In this document: positions 11,050 to 22,575 of the stretch, in pieces | How the letters are laid out: every line of letters starts with the position of its first letter | Numbering within the stretch: the stretch's first letter is position 1 | Assembly: GCF_032854445.1 (NCBI RefSeq) | Contig: NC_088301.1 | Location: 40,349,187 to 40,413,186 of the forward strand | Source of the DNA: Liolophura sinensis | Lineage: Eukaryota; Mollusca; Polyplacophora; Chitonida; Chitonidae | Direction: 5' to 3' | DNA: 64,000 nucleotides | Notes under the pieces: model-generated | What the model saw: only the letters and a program-made list of their open reading frames with translations | Databases searched by the model: none | What the model was told of the DNA's origin: nothing | Program-made: the position numbers and the translations under genes

Positions 11050-13260
11050 TATATTCTTTCAGGTATAAAATATGTATTTTAGGTGTACATGTACATCAGA
11101 CCAACCAGCCAACATGTAGATATACACCCAGGGATTGTTGCACAGTTGCAGAGTTTCTTCTCTTACTTCAGGGAACACTCACCACCATATATTCTACTGT
11201 AGGTAAAGATCTATAGATACGTTGCCAGCTGGCGTGGCTGTATGCGTTTAAGACCTTTGGCACCTCCCACATGGTACTTCGTTACTCGGAGACTGTAACT
11301 TCTGACCTGAGTAAGGATTAGGATTATGACTCACGCGAGATTAACTCACAAGAAATCTGAATGATATGATTAGGCCACGAGATTAGCATGGATAAGAATC
11401 CCATGTTGTTTAATGGCAACAGGCTATATCCCTTATAGCCTCTATGTATGTAAACATACCTTATGTCGTGTGTTCAATCAAGACACTCCTCAAACGTGAA
11501 AAATGTATGTTGATTAACTTAAAACGGATTATACATTTAGCTCATGATCAACATGGGTCTTCAGCTTTAAGAACTACATTATGTACCATTGGGCATGTTT
11601 AAACCCTGTTATACATGTAGATGTATATAATAGGGAATTATGAAGGGATATGTTTTAGTCATACTTGAATGGGTTATGATTGCAGCTCGGTTTATAGTTT
11701 GGCCTTGTTAGTGTACCGTAATTAGAACATATTAGCATCATGTCATATTCCTTATTTTCGACGTAATACGGAATTTGGCTGGCTGATATCCGGTCCTGTA
11801 TATAGGCCTCACACTCTTAAAGCCGAAATTAAATTTCTTGTTTAATACACATTTCAAAGACCTCACGCATAGACTGACCTTGACGTGTCTACATCCCAAG
11901 GATCAGTCAGTATCGATCTTGTTTTCCTGTAATTGTTATTGGAAAGACGCTGTATCACAAACTTTGAGGAATCCTGGTTAATATAACCAGTTTCAGTGGG
12001 CACGTTAAAGTTAAACAGGCTGGTCAGCGTTTGTGAATGCATCTCCAAAATTGTCAGCGTCTTAAACCATAGGTATTAAATAGTGAATTAATAGGGTATT
12101 AAATAACGGGAAAGCTCTAGAATTAACTGTTAGAGCAAAGATGAACAGGGTGATCGTTTCCCATTTAACGGAAGCGGTCAGACTATTGGCTTGTAAAAGA
12201 GGAAGAGGAGGGCGTTGTGAACGGAAAGGTCTCCGGAAATTTGAGCCGAAGATCCATTTTACTGACGCTCAGAAAGATTATAAAATGAGAATACAGATGA
12301 ATATCATGGGACTTATCTTTATGATCTGAGAATTCGTGGCACAGCTGAATTTGATATTGGTATATTGTCTTAACAGGTACTTCCACACAGGAAATCATCA
12401 ACATTTATTATTTGGCAGGCCTTTAGTGAACAGAGTAATTTTGAGAAGGAAGCTGAGATAATCACAAACCGTAAAGGGTCGGTCAGTCGATGATCGCAAA
12501 ACCCATATCCTAGTAATAACACATTCATTTAGTATCCAAATCTTGTACTCTGCTAAATATACCAATACAACTCACGTGTTTTGAGAAGATTTGGTAAATA
12601 GTTCAGGAGCTGACCGGTTATTTACCACGGTTTATAGTGCCAAGATCTGTGGAATTTACAAGGCTTATGAGTTTCCGAGAGGAGTACTTAGCGTGTGGGT
12701 ACTGAAGATAAAGCCAGACTGAATCAGATATAGATTATTAAGATATTTGGCTCCATCAGACTTTGACTTGTGACTTGAGCAAAGCAGACGACATTCGCAA
12801 TTCACTGAACACTAGAGATGCTGAAATAAATCACCGGCACAACCAGCTTCACGGGAAGAAGCAGATAAGTGCTTAAAAAATGAAAAGGGAATAACTGAGA
12901 AGATAGTTAGCCCCTAGGCATCATCTACAGGCTTGGTTTCAATGAAAGAAGGTAGTACATGGTTTTTTTATTATTATTACAGAGTCACAGTTAAAAGATG
13001 CTTACCCATTGTCACGTACAGATGATAACATAGCTTTTACTGGCATGTAGTGGTTAAGAAAAGTTGAAATAATCAACATGATAATTATATTCATTCTACC
13101 AACATTCTTTACATTGTTATATTAATACAACATCAAGTTGTTTTTCTGAAGTAAACCATAAATGGGTAATGGTCACAAGTGACATTCATCGAGGTCACAA
13201 ATACAACCATCTTGTGAATCGGGACGTGCCATCTTCTGAAATCATTTGTATAACACTTCA
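11050..13260. other. Intergenic, no gene seen
   Basis: The stretch lies between the VWA7-like promoter and the first minisatellite. Open frames are short and lack homology that I recognise; the longest (12183-12404 minus and 12141-12329 plus) overlap on opposite strands and look random. No repeat family shared with the rest of the window was found. Confidence 0.5.
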
Positions 13261-13264
13261 CTGA

Positions 13265-13480
13265 AAACGTACTTTGTTACTATTAACAAAGTTTTTAACA
13301 AAGTATTTTGTTCTACGTTCTCAACAAAGTACCTTAATTAATTAACTCTTAACAAACTGCTATGTAAACTTTTAACAAACTAGTTTGTCAGATTAATAAA
13401 CTGCTTTGTATCAATTATATAAAGTTATCTTTTAATTCAACAAAACAGTTCATCACTACAGCGAAGAAATTTGTTAAATT
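13265..13480. repeat. Degenerate short tandem repeat (AACAAA..TTTGT units)
   Basis: Several imperfect units of about 25-35 bp share 'ttaacaaa' followed by 'ctnnntttgt' (for example tattaacaaagttttt, cttaacaaactgctatgta, tttaacaaactagtttgt). Spacing is irregular and the units are strongly diverged. It immediately precedes a second, unrelated degenerate array. Confidence 0.55.
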
Positions 13481-13584
13481 CAGCATAGTAGCTTGTAAGC
13501 TACTCTCTTTAATTTAACTACCTAACACTGAACAACGTAATTTGTAAAGGAGTCATAGATTTTCACACACAAAGCTCATTAACC

Positions 13585-13870
13585 AGTAACATTCTCATCC
13601 ACAGGCAGCAATGCACTGGTCGCTAACCACACTGCTCTATAACTAGTACTGCATTGCTCCACAACCAGGACCATACTGCTCCATAACCAATTGTCCACAT
13701 AACTATAATGCTCCATGACCAGTTGCTCAAGTAACCAGGAACACAATGCTGTTTAACCAGTTACACGCTACCCTGTGATCAGTGACGCACTGCCCTGTAA
13801 GCACTGCCATGCACTGTTTAACGAGTAGCTAGGAACGGACTACGTACTCTTTAACCAGCAACACAACCAT
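13585..13870. repeat. Degenerate minisatellite, unit about 25-30 bp
   Basis: Around ten imperfect units share a core like 'ctgctccataaccagt' (actgctctataactagt, attgctccacaaccagga, tactgctccataaccaat, aatgctccatgaccagt, aatgctgtttaaccagt). Unit length varies and no unit is identical to its neighbour, so the array is old. It has no coding frame. Confidence 0.7.
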
Positions 13871-16860
13871 GCAATGGACAACTCCATATGTTAACCCACT
13901 GGGCTGAAACTAACGAGATGCCATGTAACCATAATAACAGACTGCGGATAATGGAATATTCATGGTGTTGTACTGAAGCATACATTATTACAATTATTAA
14001 TGTGAAATAAAAGAGTAATTGTCCAATAAATGAGCATAATTTTGTTTGTTTCTGAGACATGTCATGCTGATATGTAGGACTTAAAGCCCTACCCTGATTA
14101 TTTCATTGTTGAGTCAGAATTCCTCTGAAATGTCTTTTCCAAGTAAGAAACGACTTATCTGTCGAATTATCATCTTGCTTCAAGAAAGGCTGTCATGCAC
14201 TATGCTATCACATCCTGTACCTCTTATTTACTCTGAAGACTTACATTCATATCCTTGGCTACAGTTTTTCGATGGAAGATATAGAGCACTCAAATTCCAC
14301 AAAGTTTTGTCATTTTAAATACAAAATCAGATTTGAATAGTTTGTTCAGAACTTCACGAATTGCTGTAACTAATTGCCATTCCAAAGAACCACTCCTCTG
14401 CACCCATCTATTCTGATTTGGTTTCATATTTGACTTTGAAATACAATTTAGTTTAATACATGATTTGTCCTACCCTGATTGGTCTCTTTTCCATGAAATC
14501 AGTACATTTCATTATGAGTCCATATACAATATCATACTGTTGGTGCTGTTTCACGGTGCAAATAGCTTGATGGCAAAGGCAGATATTGAGGATACGTTTA
14601 GAATTAATCCTGAACATCGTTCTGTACTTAAGGTTCACTTGGGAGGGTAAGTGTTTCCATGGACTGTTCTTCATCATTTAAATTGCATGAAGAATTCAGT
14701 TGTAGTTTACAGTGGATAATGATTCATTTCCATCGCGTTTCAGGAATGTCCCATTTACTGGATGGTTTTTCTTTATTGGTCTTGCAAATACGCCTGTGTG
14801 CAAACAATCATTTGATTACGTTTTTGAACTCTGTAACACGTTAAGTATTTTATATACTTTCTTAGTTCTTTGGCAGTTTGTGTTAATGGACGTTTTGAGA
14901 ATTTTCCATGCGATTATTGTTGGCTTGTAACGTCCACCTTGGTTGTCAACTGGTGTACCAATGTCTGTTTCGAGGGACAGATTTTTATAAAATCATCCAA
15001 CATTCTTACCCTCCACGTCCATTCGGATTTATGGCATTGGAATGGACTTTGCTGAAACGTTGAAAATTGAGAGTTACTTTCTTCGTAAGTTTGCATGATT
15101 TAACCATAGGCATTGTAAGCCCTCACTATTTGGTTTAACTTCTTGATATTTACTCTTAACAGCATAATGGCAGTTCACGTTTTTTGTTTGACAGTTGATT
15201 GTCTTCAGACACCATATACTGATGCAGCAGATGTAAGTGGAGGATATGAACGGCCATGGTCTCAACCATTGAGAGATCTCAACATGTGACAGCCAAGTAA
15301 TTATTTCTAGTATAGTTTTGACAAAGAAATTTGGGGCAGTGCGCTAACTAAGCAAAGAATCCTTTTCATGACTGATCATTCAGCGCTAATGAAATCCTCA
15401 TTTAGGGATAAGACAGACTTTCTCGGTTTTAATTCCAGGAGACTCTCAACTCGGCTCCGTGGCTAGTCGACAAGTTTTTATTTCCCTTCCATGCATTTCT
15501 TAGAACAGGTGAGATCACGACGGAAAAAATGATTCATGACTCCTCCAGAATCACACAGGTTTTTAGATCCAGTCTTCAACTAGGAAGTAACAATGGCAAA
15601 AAACATTTTCACTTCTATCCAAAAAAGACTAAATTCTGATATATTTTAACGAGGTGCAATCTAACAATGCAGACATTTATAGTGTATCAACAACTTAAGG
15701 CGTCTGTATGGCAGCATTAGCCAGTAAGTGCTCCTTTATTCTTCAGTTCTGAGGCAAATCTTGGACCCAATGCCCGGGTTGAGACGCCATTGCCGGACTA
15801 GCGTGGTCAACTTTCCATTCTATGGAAGTGAGTTTCGGTTGCGGTTTTTCGACTTTCGCTACATACACAATGGCCCACATAATAGTTTTAAGAAGTGGAA
15901 CACTGGCGACATTTTTCGCTGCGAAGTATAGGACGATGGCAAAGTGACGAAAGTTTGGTGTCGATTTTCCACTTAACACAGTGAGAATATCTGTCGGGAT
16001 TCTCGATTTAAATATCAATCAAATACCATTGAAAAGAGTATGCTTTTCCTCGCAGGTGAATGCCATAAAAATTCTAATATGTACCTCACGTTGATAAATT
16101 ATGAATAAAGTCAGCGCCGAAATTCGCTGTGCGCGACCCCATTTTGCCTAAGAACTAGTCCTGGAGTCTTCTGTGTTAGGAGGAGAATTGCAGTCGGAAA
16201 CCGCCGAAGTGTAGTTTGTATATTTTCGGTAGAACCCTTCTTCCCAGAAGGTAGCAAACAGTACAGATCGTTTTCCGCTTGACGATCGGAATGCTAGACG
16301 TAGGTTCCGAGTTTACACGAACAAGCCGGCAGTTTTAACTACTCTCATTGGCTGAGAGGCAACCCCCCCCCCCCCCCGCCCCGCATAAATTACAGGGTGT
16401 TAAAGATGGAGGAAAAGATGGATTCCGCGATTTATGCCAGCTTTACGGTTTTTAGGCTTTACGTGTATGGCGAGAAAAAAATAATATCGTAAAATTATGC
16501 AGCAGGCACCACCAGATAGAAAAAATGTGTTCTTTTCAGCCTATAGTGTCATGTTTTTAAGTTTTCTTCTCCTTTACAGGACAGACTAAAACGGCAGTTT
16601 AGAAATATATGGAGGGCACGTGATTTATTACTTACCATTGGGTAATGCACCATCTAAACTCAAAATGTCATGTTGTGGCGGTCGGCTACGAATCTATGCG
16701 TCGAAACAGACATTCGTGTACCTGCCGCCTACCAATAAGGATGTTCCAGGTCAATATTCACAAGGCAAATAAACAAAACGACGTAAAACACCAACCAGCA
16801 AAGAAAGAAAGCATATAAAGTACGAAAACAAGACGCTATCATGTATAGAGAAGTAGTCAA
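13871..16860. other. Intergenic, no gene recognised
   Basis: The short open frames at 14465-15055 (plus) and 15743-16018 (minus) have no recognisable family. A C homopolymer of about 17 bases lies at 16361-16378. The stretch 15740-16330 is richer in CpG than its surroundings but shows no exon I can support. A stub resembling the SINE 3' tail (acgtaaaacaccaaccagca) lies at about 16780-16800. Confidence 0.45.
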
Positions 16861-16867
16861 CAGTTTT

Positions 16868-17190
16868 CAGGGATGTTGGAGTAAGTGATTGAGTGCTTGG
16901 GGTTTAACGTCGTACTCAACAATTTTCCTCTCATATGACGACGAAGGAATCCTATGAGTGCATGTAATGTGCCTCCTTGTTGCAGGAGAGATTTCCGCTG
17001 CTCTTTTATATAGTGCTGCTTCACTGAGACTCCTTACCGAAGGCAAGTAAGCCGCCCCGCCCGAGCCATTATACTGACACGGGTCAACCAGTCGTTGCAC
17101 TATCCCCTTCATGCTGAACGCCAAGCGGGGAAAATACAACTTCCTCTTTCAAGGTCTTGAGGTCTATCGGGGCCGGTCAGTGATGCTGGA
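16868..17190 (-). repeat. Second SINE type with (CACT)n tail, copy A
   Basis: It matches 57043-57390 over about 270 bp, with shared blocks ttaacgtcgtact, catatgacgacgaaggaatc, gagtgcatgtaatgtgcctc, ccccgcccgagcc and gggtcaaccagtcgttgcac. Copy B shows the tRNA-like head on the minus strand, so the element reads right to left and ends at 16870-16885 in a CACT-type repeat (read gtgagtgattgagtg on plus). The head of this copy has diverged beyond recognition. Confidence 0.8.
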
Positions 17191-17329
17191 AAGATGCAAG
17201 GTATCTTTTGGGCGACTGAGTGAAATCAGTATTAAAATTCTGTACCATGCTAGAACATCATTGTCGAGAAAAAAATATGTATCTCACTTGCGCTTTGGTT
17301 GCAACTGTTCACATATCCAAAGTGGAGAT

Positions 17330-18720
17330 CTAATTGAACACAATGAATATACAGCCCCATGGCTCTTCCTCGTCTAGTACCAATGCATCTGGCGGCTGGA
17401 GATCACTGAACAAAGAAATTTCGTACGACTCATCTTGGAGTTCTCAACCACCATCTTCAGTAGGATGTTGCTGGATGCCAGTAGCGTCCGCAATTGCCCA
17501 CATTCTTACTACGAAAGACACTCGCAGGATATGTAGGGAAATATCTGCCTTACAGGGTGTAATCAATGTCACATCGATGCCCTTTAATTTCTTCAGTAGG
17601 TCTTTACTTATTGACTTTGGCCCAAAGCTTTCCTCAAACTCTGGATGCAGGTATGCGTCCAATGATAGGGCTGCCCCGGTTGTCTTAGCACCATACATCC
17701 TTGTTGTGAAAGCTATTACAGCTTGTATAGCACCTTGCCCTTTCTGACAAAGGCAGAAGTGTAATCCGATCCTGTAAAGGAGTGGAAAGCTTCTTTCCAA
17801 TTGTCTTCCCAACGTCAGTTATGTTGAAATACATTCTGTCGTTTCATACTGATGTACCAACATCCATCCATACGTTCGCTCGAATGTTCCAGGAATGATC
17901 GACCAGTATGACAGTCATATCTGTGTCGGATGATTCCACGATCACATTCTGGACACTTCCATCGTCCATAGATTTTAACTGAGCACAGACTAGTGTATCC
18001 ACTTATTCGTGGTTTTTCGTTGTCTTTAACGAGTTCTCTAATTACTATGTCTCCTTTGAACGTAGAAGTGAAAGCAGGCCCCTAGATAAGAGAGGCACAC
18101 ATGCTTGCAGTTGATCAATCTCGCGTAGTCTCTGGATTGTGGGCAGTCACCAATGTTCTTTGGGTGTTTTTGCTCGGCACCAGATATAACATACTCCTGC
18201 TTCTCCTTCTCACCAAGACCTCTTCTAGCCCGTTCACTCTCCTTGATATACGGAATAGGGTACGCGTCAAAAACCATATCGACTCTGTTTCCTGACATAG
18301 TAGTCACTTTCTCAACAATACCAGCTGCTAAGCCACCATGCGAGACGGGAGGGTCCTCAGGAAGAAATTGCCATCCATGACGGTTGCATCCACTGTGGAG
18401 CTGATCACTCGACTCTATCTTCCAGGAGATGGAGAAGAACGCTCTTGTCTGTTTTCACCATGAAGCCATCGGTGCTGCACATTGAGACAGGAACCGCCTT
18501 TAAGGGGTAGGAGAGGACATGTTTCAAGTCCAGATCTTCCTTACAGGCTAGTACAAGCAGTTGTTCCAACACATCACGTGGAGACACCAGAGAGGCTATC
18601 CGTTTATCTTTGCTCTGTTTACTGGACTTGCAATTCTCCTTGAACATCAGCAGTCTCTCCTTCTTGATTAACTGTTCGCAGTTGTTCGCGTTTTCGAAGC
18701 AATCAGAAAGACAACCCATG
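17330..18720 (-). pseudogene. Broken remnant of a multicopy invertebrate protein family (probably transposon-linked)
   Basis: Reading right to left on the minus strand, pieces in different frames together follow one protein. A segment KEDLDLKHVLSYPLKAVP (about 18530) is followed by DATVMDGNFFLRTL (about 18390), then GNRVDMVFDAYPIPYIKESE (about 18290), VIVESSDTDMTVILVDHSWN (about 17920) and AVIAFTTRMYG (about 17710). A nonsense TGA near 17448 sits where the frame continues as ELQDESYEIS and PPDALVLDEEEPWGC. At least three frame changes are needed, so it cannot make a full protein. I recognise the order of motifs, including the 'S.DTD..V' block, from large multicopy families in mollusc and cnidarian genomes, but cannot name a function. 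No introns are apparent, which fits a retro- or transposon-derived copy. Confidence 0.6.
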
Positions 18721-18837
18721 CGTATTTATGGTCCTCCGTGAATAATCTATGCAGGCAAATCTTTAATCAATAAACCGTACGTAGTCAATAATAAATCACA
18801 TACATGTATGCTTTCACTGGGTGTTGTATAACCTCTG

Positions 18838-19640
18838 ACATATTCTTAATTGACCTTTCTACCACAATTTCTGTTCTTAACTTGGTGATTCTGAAACATA
18901 ACACCATACTCAACAATATCCTTTTTGTTGTAAACGTGTACCTAATTGTTAAAATGCTATCATGTTCATGTTAATTAAAATGTTAATTAGGGGTCATTGA
19001 TCGTGTCATGAACTTTGATCTATTCTTAAGTGTCCTTCCGACCTCAATTTCCATTCTTAAGTTGGTGATTTATATTCAGATGACAACCATCTACAAATCC
19101 ACAGTGGTTTCGTATTTGTACCTTTCGTGTTAATCAAAATGGTAATTAGCCTGGGGGTCAAGCAGGTACATTTATAGGTGATTTTCCACAAATTTGATCC
19201 AGTTAGAAGTAAGATTCTTAAAAGTTTTGACATCCCAGTGGTGCTTCTTTACTCCCTCTTCATTTAGAGACCTATATCAACTTGGTGTATAATTTAGTTC
19301 AAGAGATATGGCAATTTTAATTAGTTCCTGGCTTAATTAGAGGCCTTTGACCTATTTTTATGTGACCTTTCCACCACAAATGTCATTCTTACTTTAGTGA
19401 TTCTCAACCAGGCAACCACCCTCTACATTTGGATTATGTGTGGTGCCCATAATCACTTGGCATAGAAGTGAAACTTGTACCTTTAATGTTAATTAAATCC
19501 AATTTTGGGAGTTTTCGGGTGGCGCCCCCTATCACACCCACCACCTCCGGAATGAAAGAATGGCTATTCTTTGTAAAGGCTGGGTAGTTCTACACCCTCT
19601 TCACCTCAAGCATTTTGTACCTTCCATGTTAATTAAACCT
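18838..19640. repeat. Degenerate tandem array with long units (about 175-340 bp)
   Basis: Three diverged units start at about 18838, 19013 and 19350 with a block like 'tttgacctattcttaa', then 'gacctttccaccacaatt' and 'cttaacttggtgattct'. A second block, 'gtacctttnatgttaatta', recurs near 18960, 19120, 19480 and 19618. Unit length differs because of indels. The units carry no open frame; this looks like an old satellite-like duplication. Confidence 0.7.
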
Positions 19641-20249
19641 CACCCAGCTCCCAGACTAAGAGGCTAATCCCCACTGAAATAACGTTTTTCTCAATAGACC
19701 GAATGACATCGGTTGTGCGGTCTGAATAAAAATACCTACGAACATTGGAAAGGAAATAGACTAGAAGAGCTGTGTGTCATTGGTTTATACATTACATTAT
19801 AATACTTTTGTATTATTAGTGCAATTTTGTACCAACATGAACTATAATGACGGAAATACCACATGTGTCCACACAGGAGATTGACGGCAATTTTGAAGAC
19901 AACGGGAAAAAAAGATTAAAAATTGCGGTAGGTAGATAAAAGCTGAATATTTCAGGGTAATATGTTGTTAATATGGTACATGTATAATATCGGAAAAGGC
20001 TGTGTTCAAAACCACTTTATTCTAAATTAAGGTAAGCATTTTAAAATTAATTATTTTGATTTCTGTACCACATGCAGTAATAAAGTTTGAATTCATTGTC
20101 GATGGTCGGTTTAAATTATTGAGTTGACAATAAGCATACCAGCACCGGGCTCGAAACGTTACCTCATGTTACATCGTTCGCCATACAGTCAGTCGCCGTA
20201 ACAGCCCTAAGCATGCAGGGTGTCACCCAAGTGGAACCCACTCATTTAC

Positions 20250-20385
20250 TTCGCAGTCGCTGTGAGTTCAAGCCCATCTCTTGCTGGCATCCTCTCCGGC
20301 CGTACGTGGGAAGGTCTGACATCAACCTGCACATGGTCGTGAAATATTTTTGAGTACGGCGTAAAACATCAATCAAAAATATAAA
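20250..20385 (+). repeat. SINE, internally deleted
   Basis: It keeps the B-box region (cgctgtgagttcaagccc), the body (ccgtacgtgggaaggtctga) and the tail (tttttgagtacggcgtaaaa). The part between 'catggtcgtg' and 'aaatattt' is missing, a loss of about 80 bp compared with the copy at 1131. The left end fades at about 20250. Confidence 0.82.
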
Positions 20386-20639
20386 TCATTTACTTTGTAC
20401 CTGATTCCAGTCCACGGAGTTTTCCACGACATTAGATTTCAAAGTTTCCATGAATCGCGAAAAGTATAGTTGAGAAATTGATGCACCGATTCTTTCCACA
20501 TGTATTTTTATATATTTAGAAATGTGTACAACCGATGAGATCTTTTTTCTCTCTTTTTTCTTTATAGATATGTCCTACTGACTCTTTCTTAATTCTTCAT
20601 CGTCGCCCGATTTCAACTGTGAAGACAAACCACTAGATG

Positions 20640-21896
20640 TATAGTATAATGTGTATAATAAAAGGACACGTCGATACTGAGGGAAACTTTAAGCGGTTTT
20701 TGCGATTTAGACGTGAAGACTACCCTGATCTCGCATCTTGGAGATCTGACCACTATGGATCAACCCATATCTGACATGGGTCAAACCCTTGTGTGGAAAC
20801 TTATAAGTAATAAATGAATCTAAATGGTTCACTGTGATGACTGATGAAACTAGAGATCGTTCTAACCGGGAACAGTTGGCAGTGGTGATACGATGGGTAG
20901 ACGAAAGTTTCAAGGTGAACTTGATTGAACTGGTTCAACGGAATTCCACTGATTCTGAGACGGTGAAAAAGCCTGTAAAAGATGTTCTTCTTCGTGCTCT
21001 TTGGATTTGTCGAACTGTCGTGGCCAGTTTTACGATGGGGCGGCCACGATGATGGGTAGGCTTAAAGGTGTGGCATCAAGTTTCCTCTCGGAAACCAGCT
21101 ACATTGCCAATACACTGTTTAAGCGATCCCTCAAGAGACGTAGCCTTATTGAGGCATGCGTTAGATCTCATCAAAGAAATTTCTGACCTTATTTGCACAT
21201 AACCGAAACGATCTGCTGTTTTTCAAAACCTCAAGCAAGAGTTGTCTCCAGAATTGACAGGTTTGCGGTCATTGTGTCCAACACGATGGACGGTGAGAAC
21301 TGTTGCATTTGGTGCCGAATTGAACAACTTCCAAACACTACAAAAAGCCAAAGCAGAATATAACGAAGCCTCTCATGGTGGCTGGAGTAGTGTTGAATAT
21401 GAACGAGTTCAAGATATATTTCCGTTCAAAACTGACTTATCTTGTGTTCAGTGGGCTCGAGCAACTGTTGTGCACTATACAATACAGGAACATCAGTACC
21501 AGCGAGGCACACACAGGTTGGAGGAAAACTCCGATTGTTTCTACTCTTCTGTACAAGAAGCCAAGGACGATGGCAGAGAACCTCATGTTTTCACTACCCC
21601 AAAGCCTACCACGTCGTGCAGTACTATATGGCTATTGATAGCATCCCAAGCGAAATAAAGCGTCGCTTTCATCAGGAAGTAATTGACATCTCTCAAACTG
21701 TTGAGTCCCTTCTAATACAATCCATCAACGGCGCAGTTCCTTCTGAAATCCCAGCATGCATCAAAGACCTGTACGGAAAAGACATTGATACCATAAATCA
21801 GTTTAGATGCAGATTGCCGGAAGAAAGAACTATTTTCACATCTGAAACAAATTACAAAGATGACCACTTTAGCACAGCTTCTGACAGTGACCCCTA
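20640..21896 (+). pseudogene. Broken hAT-type transposase gene, ZMYM1-like
   Basis: Fragments in several frames follow the order of the ZMYM1-like hAT transposase family: FLRFRREDYPDLASW (about 20695), VMTDETRDRSNREQLAVV (20830-20890), DLSNCRGQFYDGAATMMGRL (21002-21060), LSPELTGL then CPTRWTVRT (21240-21300), and further C-terminal blocks to the stop at 21896 (HVFTTPKAY-like, IKRRFHQEVIDIS, LLIQSINGAVP). Frame changes occur near 20930, 20990, 21110 and in the 21370-21610 region. A stretch is deleted near 21110, and the N-terminal zinc-finger part is absent. It is therefore dead. Terminal inverted repeats and target duplications were not found. Confidence 0.85.
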
Positions 21897-22343
21897 GCGC
21901 CAGGGAAAAGACTGTTGAGGTGTAGCCTACAAAATCGTACGCATCTACTTCACATTCTAACATACATTCAAAAACTTTAACATTAAAAGCAATGGTGAGC
22001 GAAGTGTGCTAAAATTGACAATCTATACACAGTTGCCGTCCTCGTCATGGACACTGAGACGGTTCCATTTCGCTAATAAAATAGTTTGGGGGTGGGGTGA
22101 GTTGTCAGAATATCTGTTTTCTTCAAAATTTGACAGCTCGGCAAAATGAATTCATATATAACTGGTCAGGCAGTTAAGTTTAAACGTGAAATATTTACCA
22201 TTACCAACATCATGTGGCCAATAGGCACTTATCCTTTGCGATATAAAGAGGTGGCATCAAACAACAAGCATCTAGATACAATATCTGAATAAGCGCAACA
22301 TGGGCAGCAGTACGTCTTTCAAAGTTCTCTTACTAGTAACAGG

Positions 22344-22575
22344 GTGGCCTCAGTGGCCAAGGGGGTAAGTACGCCAGCACGGCGCAATGACCCAGGTGCC
22401 TCTCACCAATGCGGTCGCTGTGAGTTCAAGTTCAGCTTACGTTGGCTTCCTCTCGGGTCGTGGGTTTCCGCCCGGGCTCTGCGCGGTTTCCTCCCACCAT
22501 AATGCTTGCCGCCGTTGTACAAGTGAAATATTCTTGAGTATGGCGTAAAACACCAGTCAAATCAATCTAATAAAT
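22344..22575 (+). repeat. SINE, nearly full length, internally shortened
   Basis: It starts with the head (ggcctcagtggccaaggggg), keeps the B-box region (cgctgtgagttcaagttc), loses the 'gtgggaaggtctg' part of the body, then continues with cgtgggtttccgcccgggct and ends ttgagtatggcgtaaaacac plus a short A-rich tail. Confidence 0.88.

Noticed and set aside
15743-16018. 91-codon minus-strand frame in a CpG-richer stretch
   Set aside because: No recognisable family, and a comparable frame is open on the opposite strand; no splice or promoter support.
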